A DNA stretch of 64,000 nt from Gloeotrichia echinulata CP02 (GTDB lineage: Bacteria; Cyanobacteriota; Cyanobacteriia; Cyanobacteriales; Nostocaceae), in contig CP051187.1 in NCBI GenBank assembly GCA_038087035.1, forward strand, positions 992,001-1,056,000, in the 5' to 3' direction. The notes beneath the pieces are model-generated. The model saw only the letters and a list, made by a program, of their open reading frames with translations. It was not told the origin of the DNA and did no database searches. The position numbers and the translations under genes are program-made. Shown here piece after piece: positions 8,294-17,437 of this stretch; the first letter of the stretch is position 1, and each line of letters starts with the position of its first letter.

Positions 8294-9398
8294 GCATAAA
8301 TGTAACTCTTACTGAATCTCCAAACGTATTTTTACGTCGGTTATTTGCAGGTGGGTCTGCGATAATTTTACCTTGAGATTCAAGATGATTGAGAGCAGCT
8401 TTATAGTTTTTGCTAATATAACGCCTACCCACATGATGCTGATCGTAAATTTCTTTCATGGTTATTGTTTGACCTGCAAATTTATCTAATAGCATTTCTT
8501 CCAACTCATCGAGAGGACGAGAAAGTTGAAAAAGTAATGGTTGTCTATAAGTAGCTGGATTATATTCAAAAGAAGGTACGCCTTGATTTTGCTCAGAACT
8601 CTCATTAGCCATAATTCCCTTCATGATTTCGTAACCTTTGATATGCTTACTTACGAATATTAAATGATGGCTAGTTCTGTTTCCGTTCTCATGTTTGAAG
8701 CAAAAAGGCAGAACATACTCTCCGCCCATTTTTTTCAGAGCTTCGCAAATTTCCTCTATAATTGTTACCTCCCGTTCTTCTGGTTTGAGCGCTGTTAGTC
8801 GCTCGCGTACTTCATCGGCTCGGATTTGTCCGAACAGCGCATTCATGTGTTCTTCAACAGCTGCGTTACCTAAACCCATATTGATCCGGTTGTAATTAAA
8901 AAAGAAGATGCAATCACACCCCCAGTTCTTCACAACCGAGTTAATAAGTTGTAGCGATAAGCCTTTATATCCCCAAGGATCTACAAAAAACAATGTGGGG
9001 TCTAACTTCCGCTCATTAAATTCCTTAACAATATTTTCGCCTACTTCATGATTTCGTATTTGGGGCTGATATTTCAAAGTCTCAATACCTGGAATTGCAT
9101 TGATAGCTTGTTGAAGAGAGTTGACATTTTCTGGGTCAGCATCATTAAATACTGTCACCAGCAGATTTTGCATATCTGGTTCAGAAATTGCAGTTTCCAA
9201 AACTTCTATTGGTGTTGATTTTGAACCGTCTTTATATCGACCAGGACCAGCAAACAGATCAATATACGCAATTCTAGAACCAAATTTTTTCGCTGTTGGT
9301 ATAATTACCTTTGCCCAAGCCCAAAAATATTTCTTAACAATTCTGGCTTTTATTAGGGATTGCTCTTTCTGTTCGTCAAAGAAGGAACTATTACTCAT
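8283..9398 (-). CDS. tcmP: Three-Cys-motif partner protein TcmP
   Basis: A 371-residue protein with a Rossmann, methyltransferase-like start (YIDLFAGPGRY, residues 45-54) and a FFVDPWGYKG motif near residue 140, comparable to motif IV of aminomethyltransferases. Its C-terminal ~70 residues look like a winged helix (ITMKEIYDQHHVGRRYISKNYKAAL). TcmP proteins occur beside three-Cys-motif proteins, and that is the context here, in convergent arrangement. ATG at 9398. Acting on a nucleic acid is inference only. Confidence 0.85.
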   Translation of the reverse strand: MSNSSFFDEQKEQSLIKARIVKKYFWAWAKVIIPTAKKFGSRIAYIDLFAGPGRYKDGSKSTPIEVLETAISEPDMQNLLVTVFNDADPENVNSLQQAINAIPGIETLKYQPQIRNHEVGENIVKEFNERKLDPTLFFVDPWGYKGLSLQLINSVVKNWGCDCIFFFNYNRINMGLGNAAVEEHMNALFGQIRADEVRERLTALKPEEREVTIIEEICEALKKMGGEYVLPFCFKHENGNRTSHHLIFVSKHIKGYEIMKGIMANESSEQNQGVPSFEYNPATYRQPLLFQLSRPLDELEEMLLDKFAGQTITMKEIYDQHHVGRRYISKNYKAALNHLESQGKIIADPPANNRRKNTFGDSVRVTFMPKK

Positions 9399-9537
9399 AC
9401 GCAGTGAAATATCTATACTATGATGTATATATTACACTCCATAGCTGCATAGAGTCTTGAGTTAAAGCTTAAGCTAATACAAAATTTCACCCCAACCGCG
9501 ACTAAATCAACAGACTAGGTAAATCTGCTGTAGGCGA

Positions 9538-9663
9538 CTTGGGTTAATAGCCGGTGATGGGTCTACAGTAATTGAACATGGGTGTCAGGGAATAGCTTTG
9601 TTTTGAGAATACCCATGATTGAGGTGTTCCGCTGCTCGACACCTCAATTATGGGTATTTTTTA
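9538..9663 (+). ncRNA. Candidate structured RNA ending in a long terminator hairpin
   Basis: The 420-base gap between tcmP and the next kinase has no ORF but contains a nearly perfect ~20-bp stem (AATACCCATGATTGAGGTGT pairing with the reverse arm, 12-base loop) followed by TTTTTT at about 9608-9663. Just upstream, CTGTAG and CTACAG pair across ~35 bases. A long terminator with no upstream coding gene on this strand suggests a small RNA. I cannot assign it to a known family. Confidence 0.35.
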
Positions 9664-9846
9664 GTTGGAAGTCCCTAAGTGCGGAAATTGTGGTGATATT
9701 ATTGTAATCTTGTAATTTCTTTTGAAAAAGAATAAACGCAGCATCTCTCTCGAGACAGATATTTTGAGGATTTCTATTTATCTGGGTATTTTTAAGAACT
9801 AATTATGCAAAAATAATTTCTAATAGTAGTTCCAGAAGATGACTTT

Positions 9847-11163
9847 ATGGAACTAATTAATGCTAATACTCGTACCACGATTATGCTGTGTATTATTGCT
9901 TTGATAGTGGCGATGGCTGTTGCTATTCAGATTGTACGGTGGATAACGCAACCAGTTCTGGCTTTAAATAAATCAGCAAACGCACTTGCTCAAGGTGAAT
10001 GGGAAAAGAGGATAAAAATATGGCGTTCTGATGAATTGGGCGAATTAGTCAAGTCATTTAATAGTATGGCGCATCAACTCAAAGCAACATTTCTAGAAAT
10101 GCAGACTTTAAACAAAACTTTATGCCAAAGTGAAAGTCGCCTGCAGCAATTTTTAGAAGCTGTGCCTGTACCTATTTCGATATATGATAGCACTGGGCAA
10201 TTCTACTATGCTAATCGCACTGCAAAACAGTTATTTAGCATTGAGAGATTAGCAGAAGTTAAAAGCGAAGAATTGGCACAATTGTATCAAGTTTATCTGG
10301 CTGAGAGTGACCAGTCGTATCCTATTGCCCAATTACCAATTGTAGGTTCTTTAGCAGATCAAACCATTCACGTTGATAATTTAGAGCTGCGTCAAGAGCA
10401 GAAAATTATCCCTGTAGAAGTTTTAAGCACGCCAATTTTTGATGAAACTGGGAAGATAGCCTATGCGATCGCAGCTTTTATTGATATTACCGAACGCAAA
10501 CAAGCACAGAAGCTCCTAGCCGATTATAATACCATGTTAGAGCAGCAGGTTGCTGAAAGTACCCTAGAACTACAAGCAGAAATCGCTAAACGCAAGCAGG
10601 CAGAGCAAGCACTTCAAGAAAGCGAGATGCGATTGAGGCTATTGTCAGAGGCGACATTTGAGCCGCTCGTCATTACCGATACTCGTCGTTCTCTCAAAGC
10701 ACTACCATCTCTGCAAACAAGCACCGCATCTACAGAATTGTTGGAGGATAGTGACCTCCAGAACGCTCTCCATCGGTTCGCAACGCAGATGTTTTCTACT
10801 ACTAATACATGTATTATTTGTCAAGTAATAGGTGAGATATACTCCCTGTCTTCGGATGTTGAGAGCAACCTACTAAACATTGGTCAAGAAGCATTAACTA
10901 ATGCTTTCAAATACGCGAAAGCCAGGAAAATATACGTTGATTGTGTATATAAAAAGAAACAGCTAATTTTGGTAATTAAGGATGATGGACAAGGCTTTGA
11001 TATCAACAATGTATCTTTATTCAACATTTCTGGTCTTTTAGAGATGAGCGAACGCGCTGAACGCATCGGCGCAAAATTGACAATTAAGAGTTCGCCAAAA
11101 CAGGGAACAGAAATCACCGTATTACTCTACCGAGAGCAAACGCTTATCAGCAAATGTCAGTAA
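9847..11163 (+). pseudogene. Decayed sensor histidine kinase (HAMP-PAS-HATPase, no H-box)
   Basis: 438 codons. A membrane helix at residues ~10-32 leads directly into HAMP (~33-85), then PAS (~95-215, ending TDITERK-like), coiled coil (~215-270) and a NarL-type HATPase (LLNIGQEALTNAFKYA, DDGQGFD, GLLEMSERAERIGA). Upstream, the frame is open back to 9817 and reads VVPEDDFMELINANTRTTI, the usual end of an extracellular Cache sensor domain, but a TAA at 9814 cuts it. The segment that should carry the phospho-accepting histidine is missing between the second PAS-like stretch (~270) and the HATPase. Both ends of the logic are lost, so I read it as a degraded kinase. It could still be translated from ATG 9847. 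Confidence 0.7.
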
Positions 11164-11209
11164 GTTTAAGCGAGCCAGTAAGTTTTTAGCTTAGTTTAGG
11201 TACAACCTT

Positions 11210-11655
11210 TCAAATTCCTTTAAATCCTGTACCACCTTCTACCTCTTGTTTTGCTTGAGTAGAACCCGTCAATTTCTCAGAAGTCTGTTGTTTTTTGCCA
11301 AGTTGGCTCAAGAAGATACCAACTAAAATAACGCTACCGCCGATATATTGAGCCAAAGTGGGAGCTTCGCCTAAAATTAAATAAGCTGCTATAATACCTA
11401 TAATTGGGGTAAACGAGCCAATTAAGGAAGCCGTAGATACAGTGACAGTTCTCAAGCCTTGAATCCAGAATGACTGACCTACGACCACAATCAACCCACC
11501 ATAAAGGAACATCCACTTCCACAAAAACGGTGAGAATGCATCAGTGAAATGGTCGCGACCATAGAGTATTAAAGCAACGAAGAAAAAGATAACGGTTCCT
11601 AGTGCAGTACGAAAGATACTGTAAATTTCTACTGGTATCTGGGAGATATATTTTT
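11210..11655 (-). pseudogene. EamA/DMT-family exporter, 5' half removed by a MITE
   Basis: The continuous frame encodes the second half of a drug/metabolite transporter: residues such as RTALGTVIFFF, WMFLYGGLIVVVGQSFWIQGL, STASLIGSFTPIIGIIAAYLILGE and GGSVILVGIFLSQLGKK, i.e. about four membrane helices and a polar tail. The frame is open upstream to about 11650, where the GGACTTACGCA-type MITE begins. The first EamA repeat is absent. A 104-codon stretch could start internally at TTG 11521, but half a transporter is unlikely to work. Confidence 0.75.
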
Positions 11656-11842
11656 AGGACTTACGCACTGTACAAATTTGGCATGGTATGCTTTTACCAA
11701 AATACGTTGTTTCAGGCTTTGATTAATTATTACTTTGATGGTAAACAGACCTGCGTTTTCGGGGTTTAGCAATGCTAAACCCCTACGAAATCTCCGGTTT
11801 TTTGCAGCCCATATTTTGTGTTTTTTGTCAATGCGTAAGTAA
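11656..11842. repeat. MITE with GGACTTACGCA termini, copy 1
   Basis: About 187 bp, beginning TAGGACTTACGCA and ending TGCGTAAGT. The interior contains the palindrome GGGGTTTAGCAATGCTAAACCCC. The second copy at 21405-21776 shares nearly the whole sequence but carries an insertion. Insertion of this copy removed the front of the DMT exporter gene. Confidence 0.85.
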
Positions 11843-11847
11843 AGTAA

Positions 11848-11940
11848 TACAAATCCGGTTAAATCAACACACAAAAATTCGGGGCACAGCAGTGCTGCGC
11901 CCCTACAAATACCATGTGCAATCCCCCAGATTTGATATTA
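11848..11940. repeat. Foldback repeat, TATCAAATC family, copy 1
   Basis: A ~90-bp element with ends resembling AATAtCAAATC(Y)GG and a central palindrome GGGGCACAGCAGTGCTGCGCCCC. It is closely similar, in reverse orientation, to 43047-43143. It lies right after the MITE and overlaps the end of ndhD (stop at 11938). Confidence 0.7.
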
Positions 11941-13626
11941 CTTCAAAGTTCCTAAAACTGGTGCTAATTCAGACTCTGGGATTGTCGGAATCAATAATCC
12001 CTTGGCATAAATTTCCGGATTTCTTTGAGCAATGATGCTATAAGATTGACGGACTTCACTATTCACTGCGACAGTCTTAACATCATACATTTGCATCGCC
12101 GCCTTGGGGTATAACCCGATGCCGATAATCAGCACCAGAAAACAGGCAGCAATAAACACTTCACGAGGATTAGCATCTCGGTAAACTGCTTGGGTAGGTA
12201 GAACGCAGTCAGTCCCGAAACATACTGCTTCTTCGGCTTCCTGATTGTTCAAACCTGCATCTCCAATATTGCAGCTAAGTTTGGCACTAGTGCCAAAAAA
12301 TACCTGTTTTAACATAGACAGCAAATATATCGGCGTGAGGATGACTCCCACGGCTGCGAGGAAGACTGTGACGGTGCAGAAAGTGGAACTGTAGACATCG
12401 CTGGTTGTTACACCCAGAAAAACCGAGAGTTCGCCGGCAAAGCCACTCATACCGGGGAGAGCCAGGGAAGCCATTGCACCCATTGTAAATAAGGCAAACA
12501 CTCTGGGCATTACCTGACCAATACCACCCATATCTGCCATTGCCATTGTGTGGGTGCGATCATAGGTCACGCCTGCCAAGAAGAATAGCACAGAGGCAAT
12601 CAAACCGTGGGAAATCATCTGCAACATCGCGCCGTTGATTCCCAAATCGGTGAAGGACGCAATACCCAGTAGTACAAATCCCATGTGGGAAATGGACGAA
12701 TAGGCGAGGCGACGTTTCATATTAGTCTGAGCAAAGGAATTCAAGGCGCCATAGATAATATTGACAACGCCGAGAATGGCTAGAACCGGTGCAAAGTATA
12801 TGTGTGCATCAGGCAACATTTCCAGATTCAGGCGAATTAGTCCGTATCCACCCATTTTCAGCAGCACACCAGCCAGAATCATCGACACGGGCGAGGATGC
12901 TTCACCGTGGGCATCAGGTAGCCAAGTATGCATCGGGAAAATTGCCAGCTTGACACCAAAGGCAATCAGCAATCCCGCATACAGTAGCAGTTCTAGAGCC
13001 AGTGGGTAATCTTTCATGCCCAGGGTTTCTATATCAAATGATACAGCGCCACCACCATAGAGCGCCATTCCCAGAGCAGCCACGAGAATAAATATAGAAG
13101 CCGCTGCGGTATAGAGCAAGAATTTTGTCGCCGCGTAACGACGCTTCTGTCCGCCCCAAATACAAACAAGTAGATACACGGGAATCAGTTCGACTTCCCA
13201 CATGATGAAAAATAGCAGCAAATCTTTGGCGACAAATACCCCGACCTGTGCGGAATACAGCACCAACATGAGAAAATAGAATAGGCGGGGTCGGCGATCA
13301 ACTTGCCATGCGGAAAACATGGAGAGTGTGGTGACAAATCCTGCCAGTAGGACGAGGGGAAATGACAGACCATCAACCGAAACTGCCCAGTTAATACCTA
13401 ATTGAGGTACCCAGGCATAATTCTCGACGAGTTGAAAATTCGCACTACTCGGATCGTAATGCTTCCAAAAGGCATAGCACATCAAGGCAAAATCTGCTAT
13501 ACCTACACCCATTGCATACCACCGCACGAGCTTACCATCTTTGTCAGGTAGCACAGGTATAAGCAGGGACGCAACAAGTGGTAGCAGGACAATCGCTGTC
13601 AGCCAGGGAAATTGATCTGTTATCAT
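11938..13626 (-). CDS. ndhD: NAD(P)H-quinone oxidoreductase chain 4, second copy (NdhD)
   Basis: A 562-residue paralogue of the NdhD at 3738. It starts MITDQFPWLTAIVLLPL and keeps MWEVELIPVYLL and GVKLAIFPMHTWLPDAHGEASSP. It carries a longer loop near residues 455-500 (KLSCNIGDAGLNNQEAEEA...CVLPTQ) that the first copy lacks, just before the last helix. The substitution P to A in VKLAIFP distinguishes the two. The stop codon lies in the edge of a foldback repeat, so the last residues may be repeat-derived. As a D-type subunit it should join NDH-1 in the thylakoid membrane; which variant of the complex cannot be decided here. Confidence 0.93.
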   Translation of the reverse strand: MITDQFPWLTAIVLLPLVASLLIPVLPDKDGKLVRWYAMGVGIADFALMCYAFWKHYDPSSANFQLVENYAWVPQLGINWAVSVDGLSFPLVLLAGFVTTLSMFSAWQVDRRPRLFYFLMLVLYSAQVGVFVAKDLLLFFIMWEVELIPVYLLVCIWGGQKRRYAATKFLLYTAAASIFILVAALGMALYGGGAVSFDIETLGMKDYPLALELLLYAGLLIAFGVKLAIFPMHTWLPDAHGEASSPVSMILAGVLLKMGGYGLIRLNLEMLPDAHIYFAPVLAILGVVNIIYGALNSFAQTNMKRRLAYSSISHMGFVLLGIASFTDLGINGAMLQMISHGLIASVLFFLAGVTYDRTHTMAMADMGGIGQVMPRVFALFTMGAMASLALPGMSGFAGELSVFLGVTTSDVYSSTFCTVTVFLAAVGVILTPIYLLSMLKQVFFGTSAKLSCNIGDAGLNNQEAEEAVCFGTDCVLPTQAVYRDANPREVFIAACFLVLIIGIGLYPKAAMQMYDVKTVAVNSEVRQSYSIIAQRNPEIYAKGLLIPTIPESELAPVLGTLK

Positions 13627-13990
13627 TTCACTCAGAAAAAATACTTATTTGTTTAATAATTTAATTCTACTTCTATTTGTAACGTTTTGTTGATAAGTCT
13701 TTACCCTAGGTACCCATAGACAAATTTATTTTCTATCGAATACAATTGAGTTACGGCTGAAACCATTGATACTCATAGGGACACAACGGCTTGCACCCCT
13801 ACGAGGATATGCCTGATGCTCTAAATTTGTTATTAGTAGCTTTTTCCCCCTTAAATCCATGACAGAAATTCACGTGGTCACAGAAGGTCTTTCTACAAGG
13901 GGCTATAGTTCTTAATATTTTATTTACCTTATTACTCAGGATTAGTGATATACTAAGGCATATATTAATTTCTTTATTAAAAATTTAAAA

Positions 13991-14359
13991 ATGAAATATT
14001 TAGAACGTTGGGAGCAATACGCTCCTGATGCTTATGATGCTATTCGTCGTAAAACTGATGATGTAGCAGAAATTGCCAGGAATACTGGTTGGATGGAATT
14101 TCGCATTCAACGGATAAAAGACCACCTGTTCTATCGTCAGCACCAATTAGATTACGGATTTGATTGCTTTGACCCTGACCCAGATATAGCTGATACCTGG
14201 TTCAGGTTGCAGCAAGGTAATTTTAACCATGAAGATCTACAATTACTTAAACACGAGTATTTTGAGTCACGCTTTGAGGTGATTTTTCATACCAACTACC
14301 GTACTGCTCATGAGGCGACTGTACGCTCTGGTCGCTTGTGGAGTCCACCACTAACATAA
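13991..14359 (+). CDS. Toxin-domain-like protein (polymorphic-toxin C-terminal type)
   Basis: A 122-residue soluble protein. The pattern VAEIARNTGWMEFRIQRIKDHLFYRQHQLD, then FDPDPDIADTWFRLQQG, LLKHEYFES and TAHEAT resembles, from memory, a conserved domain found at the C-termini of polymorphic toxins and some phage minor-head proteins (helical, with conserved His/Asp/Glu). Here it is free-standing with no secretion or repeat region. A 79-residue gene follows 59 bases later and could be a partner. No Shine-Dalgarno is obvious. Preceding 13627-13990 is AT-rich, with no gene seen. Function is inferred from pattern only. Confidence 0.45.
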   Translation: MKYLERWEQYAPDAYDAIRRKTDDVAEIARNTGWMEFRIQRIKDHLFYRQHQLDYGFDCFDPDPDIADTWFRLQQGNFNHEDLQLLKHEYFESRFEVIFHTNYRTAHEATVRSGRLWSPPLT

Positions 14360-14418
14360 GTTAAACTCAAATAAGTTAAAACTAAAGTGTCTAGTATTTA
14401 GATACAATATCTTGTTTT

Positions 14419-14658
14419 ATGGCTTTTTACGTATTAATTTTAAAACAAGCGGAGGATGAGGCAGGCGTTACTTACCGCTTCGGTCTACATGAAGATCATC
14501 TTGGCTCTTTATGGTTAGATAAATCTAGTGGAGAAGTCAAGGAACTTCAAGAAATACCTGCTCAAAACTCACAGGCATTTTTTCAACGAGCAGCGGTAAA
14601 GGTTCGCCAACACTGGAAGCAAGGAATCTTTCCTGAAAAAACTTGCTGGGCATCCTGA
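14419..14658 (+). CDS. Small hypothetical protein downstream of the toxin-like gene
   Basis: 79 residues, one compact domain (MAFYVLILKQAEDE, TYRFGLHEDHLGSLWLDKSSGEV, FFQRAAVKVRQHWKQG). I do not recognise the family. Same strand as, and 59 bases after, the toxin-domain-like gene, so co-transcription is likely. An immunity-protein role is possible but unsupported beyond position. Confidence 0.5.
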   Translation: MAFYVLILKQAEDEAGVTYRFGLHEDHLGSLWLDKSSGEVKELQEIPAQNSQAFFQRAAVKVRQHWKQGIFPEKTCWAS

Positions 14659-14729
14659 GAATAGTTTGGCATTGATAGCCTATTGATCACAATACACTAT
14701 CAATGCGCTGTTCTTTCGCCAAAAAATCC

Positions 14730-16559
14730 CTAGAAGTTCTCAAATTTAGCGATCGCCTGTTTTAACTTATCCAATACCTCATCTACAGGTATAGTTCCCA
14801 ACTCACCAGAAGCTCGTGTACGAATACTCAAGCTATTGGTTTCAACTTCTTTGGCTCCTACTACTGCCATTACGGGTATTTTATCTTTCTCGCCATTGCG
14901 AATTAATTTACCCAGGCGATCGCCACTCGTATCAACTTCGGCGCGGATACCCAATTCTCTCATTTTCCCTACTACTTGGTGAGCGAAATCCAGTTGGTCG
15001 TCACCCACTGGTAGCAATCTAGTTTGTACTGGCGCTAACCACAAGGGGAAATCCCCCGCGTATTCTTCAATCAAAATCCCAATCAACCGTTCCAAAGAAC
15101 CAAAAGGCGCACGGTGGATCATCACCGGACGTTTGCGAACGCCATCTTCAGCCACGTATTCTAAATCAAAGCGTTCTGGCAAGTTATAATCTACCTGGAC
15201 GGTTCCTAACTGCCATTCGCGCTCTAGGGCATCACTAAAGATAAAATCGAGTTTTGGACCATAAAATGCCGCTTCGCCAATTCCCTCAAAGTGTTCCATG
15301 CCCAATTGTTGCACGGCACGGCGAATTGCACCTTCGGCTTTATCCCAAACTTCATCGGAACCGATGTACTTATCACTGGCTGGATCACGAAAACTGAGTC
15401 TAGCTTTAAAATTCTTGAGTTGCAGTTTATTGAACACCGACAAAATCAAATCCACCACGCTGAGGAATTCGTTGTCTAGTTGTTCTGGGGTGACGAACAG
15501 GTGAGAATCATCCACCGTAAAACCGCGTACCCTGGTTAAACCGCCCAATTCCCCTGATTGTTCATAGCGGTAAACGGTGCCAAATTCTGCTAGTCGCATT
15601 GGCAATTCCCGATAAGAACGTAACTCACTCTTGTATATTTGAATATGGAAGGGGCAATTCATCGGTTTCATGACAAAACCTTGCTCCAAAGCGGCTGCTT
15701 CCTGATTCTCCGCCATTAAGGGGAACATATCTTCTTTGTATTTTTGCCAATGTCCAGAGGTTTTAAATAAATCTACTCTGGCGATGTGGGGTGTAACAAC
15801 AGGCAAATAACCGCGTTTTAGCTGTTCCTGCTTGAGGAAATCTTCTAAAAGACTCCGCAACAGAGTTCCTTTGGGTGTCCACAAAGGCAACCCCGGTCCC
15901 ACGAGGTCAGAAAATATAAATAATCCCAATTCCTTACCCAGTTTACGGTGATCTCGCCGTAGCGCCTCTTCTTTGCGCCGCTTATATTCAGCGAGTTGTT
16001 CTGGGGTTTCCCAAGCTGTGGCGTAAATCCTCTGTAACTGCGCCTTGGTTTCATCCCCACGCCAATAAGCGCCAGCAACGCTTTCTAATTCAATGGCTTT
16101 GGGGTTGAGTTCGCTGGTGTTTTCTACATGAGGTCCGGCGCACAAATCCCACCATTCATTCCCCAGGTGGTAAATTGTGATTGGTTCCTGTTTAATATCT
16201 GCCAGGATTTCTAACTTATACGGTTCTTTAATTTCCTCTATCCGGCGTTGGGCTTCTTCTCGACTGACTTCTTCTCGCAATACTGGTAATTTGCGATTGA
16301 TAATCTTGATCATTTCTTTCTGTATGGCTTTCAAATCCTTATCGCTAAATGGATCAGGACTGTCAAAGTCATAATAAAAGCCGTTTTCAATCCACGGACC
16401 GATTGTAACTTGCGCCTTGGGAAACAGCTTTTGTACAGCCATCGCCATTACATGAGAAGCTGTGTGGCGAATCTTTTTTAACTTCTCCGATTCGCTAGTA
16501 CGCGGTAAATACATTTTTTCAGGTTGTGCTGACTGATTGGGAGCAAGATTTGGCGACAT
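14730..16559 (-). CDS. thrS: Threonyl-tRNA synthetase
   Basis: A 609-residue class II aminoacyl-tRNA synthetase that charges tRNA-Thr. There is no N-terminal TGS domain. The editing domain starts almost at once (HTASH at residues 32-36, with the later CAGPHVENT zinc/editing motif). The catalytic core contains MNCPFHIQIYKS (zinc Cys near 300), motif 2 (RYEQSGELGGLTRVRGFT) and motif 3 (PVMIHRAPFGSLERLIGIL). The anticodon-binding domain ends the protein. Cyanobacteria often carry two thrS isoforms; whether this is the constitutive or the stress copy cannot be told from this window. Monocistronic. Confidence 0.95.
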   Translation of the reverse strand: MSPNLAPNQSAQPEKMYLPRTSESEKLKKIRHTASHVMAMAVQKLFPKAQVTIGPWIENGFYYDFDSPDPFSDKDLKAIQKEMIKIINRKLPVLREEVSREEAQRRIEEIKEPYKLEILADIKQEPITIYHLGNEWWDLCAGPHVENTSELNPKAIELESVAGAYWRGDETKAQLQRIYATAWETPEQLAEYKRRKEEALRRDHRKLGKELGLFIFSDLVGPGLPLWTPKGTLLRSLLEDFLKQEQLKRGYLPVVTPHIARVDLFKTSGHWQKYKEDMFPLMAENQEAAALEQGFVMKPMNCPFHIQIYKSELRSYRELPMRLAEFGTVYRYEQSGELGGLTRVRGFTVDDSHLFVTPEQLDNEFLSVVDLILSVFNKLQLKNFKARLSFRDPASDKYIGSDEVWDKAEGAIRRAVQQLGMEHFEGIGEAAFYGPKLDFIFSDALEREWQLGTVQVDYNLPERFDLEYVAEDGVRKRPVMIHRAPFGSLERLIGILIEEYAGDFPLWLAPVQTRLLPVGDDQLDFAHQVVGKMRELGIRAEVDTSGDRLGKLIRNGEKDKIPVMAVVGAKEVETNSLSIRTRASGELGTIPVDEVLDKLKQAIAKFENF

Positions 16560-16692
16560 TGGCTGCTGAACCGTTGGCGAAGTGATTCCTAAAGTAATTT
16601 ATCAGTTGGAGTTCTGAAAAATCTACCCAAATATAACATGGGTTGATTTTCCTCGTTGCACTTTCTCATTTTCTCAGGACTGACTTCCGTGT

Positions 16693-16772
16693 CACATTTA
16701 AAGAATGGTGCGTGACGCCACAAGTCTTGTGACTACGTACAATATTTATTGCTGCTTCACGCACCCTACGAT
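16693..16772. repeat. Diverged GTGCGTGACG foldback repeat
   Basis: Arms GGTGCGTGACGC and TTCACGCACCCTACG flank a short loop upstream of thrS. It looks like a degenerate member of the GTAGGGTGCGTCAG family at 6186 and 30612. Bases 16773-16974 hold no gene that I can support. Confidence 0.4.
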
Positions 16773-16974
16773 TATTATTGTGCCCCCAGAGTAGGTGCTG
16801 ATTTTCTATCGAATGGGGGATATATTCATTGGCGAATTATGTATTTTGAATTTTGAATTAGGCTATGAAAATTTAGCTTCTGCTGGTGTGAAATATCCCT
16901 GTTTTGATACGGTTGCTTAGGTTTTGGTGCAGATGCGGCGTGGGGAAGGAGGACAGGGGGATTGAGGCGCTTGG

Positions 16975-17196
16975 GCTAAATCTTACAGCAGTTTTCACGT
17001 AGTTGAACCACACTCTCAGGGCACAGCACTGCTGTGCCCCTACGGCAAATGTGGTCTATTTACCTGAAAATAGCTGTAAAATCAGCTAAATCTTACAGCA
17101 GTTTTCACGTAGTTGAACCACACTCTCAGGGCACAGCAGTGCTGTGCCCCTACGGCAAATGTGGTCTATTTACCTGAAAATAGCTGTAAAATCAGC
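16975..17196. repeat. Tandem duplication of a 120-bp foldback repeat
   Basis: Two near-identical units with a 120-base period (starting 16975 and 17095). Each has TTACAGCAGTTTTCACG and CTGAAAATAGCTGTAA arms and a central palindrome GGCACAGCA-S-TGCTGTGCC. The units differ at the palindrome centre (C versus G). A third, inverted member is at 26218-26314. The rest of 17197-17437 is AT-rich with no gene seen. Confidence 0.85.
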
Positions 17197-17437
17197 AATT
17201 TAAATGTACATTAAATCCATATTAACTTATTAAAAATTTAATTGCACCTATTCAAACGGAATATACGGACGCTCTACGGTTCTGTACAAACACCCTGGCA
17301 AGGATGTACAATTATAGTTGTAGCTTTTGCTACAGATTTTATGATCGTCTCTCTCCAAAGAGAGATTTTAAAAAAAATGTTAAGAATCGTAAACAGCGTT
17401 AAGATTAGTAAGAAAGTTAGAAGTATGCTTCTCATTT

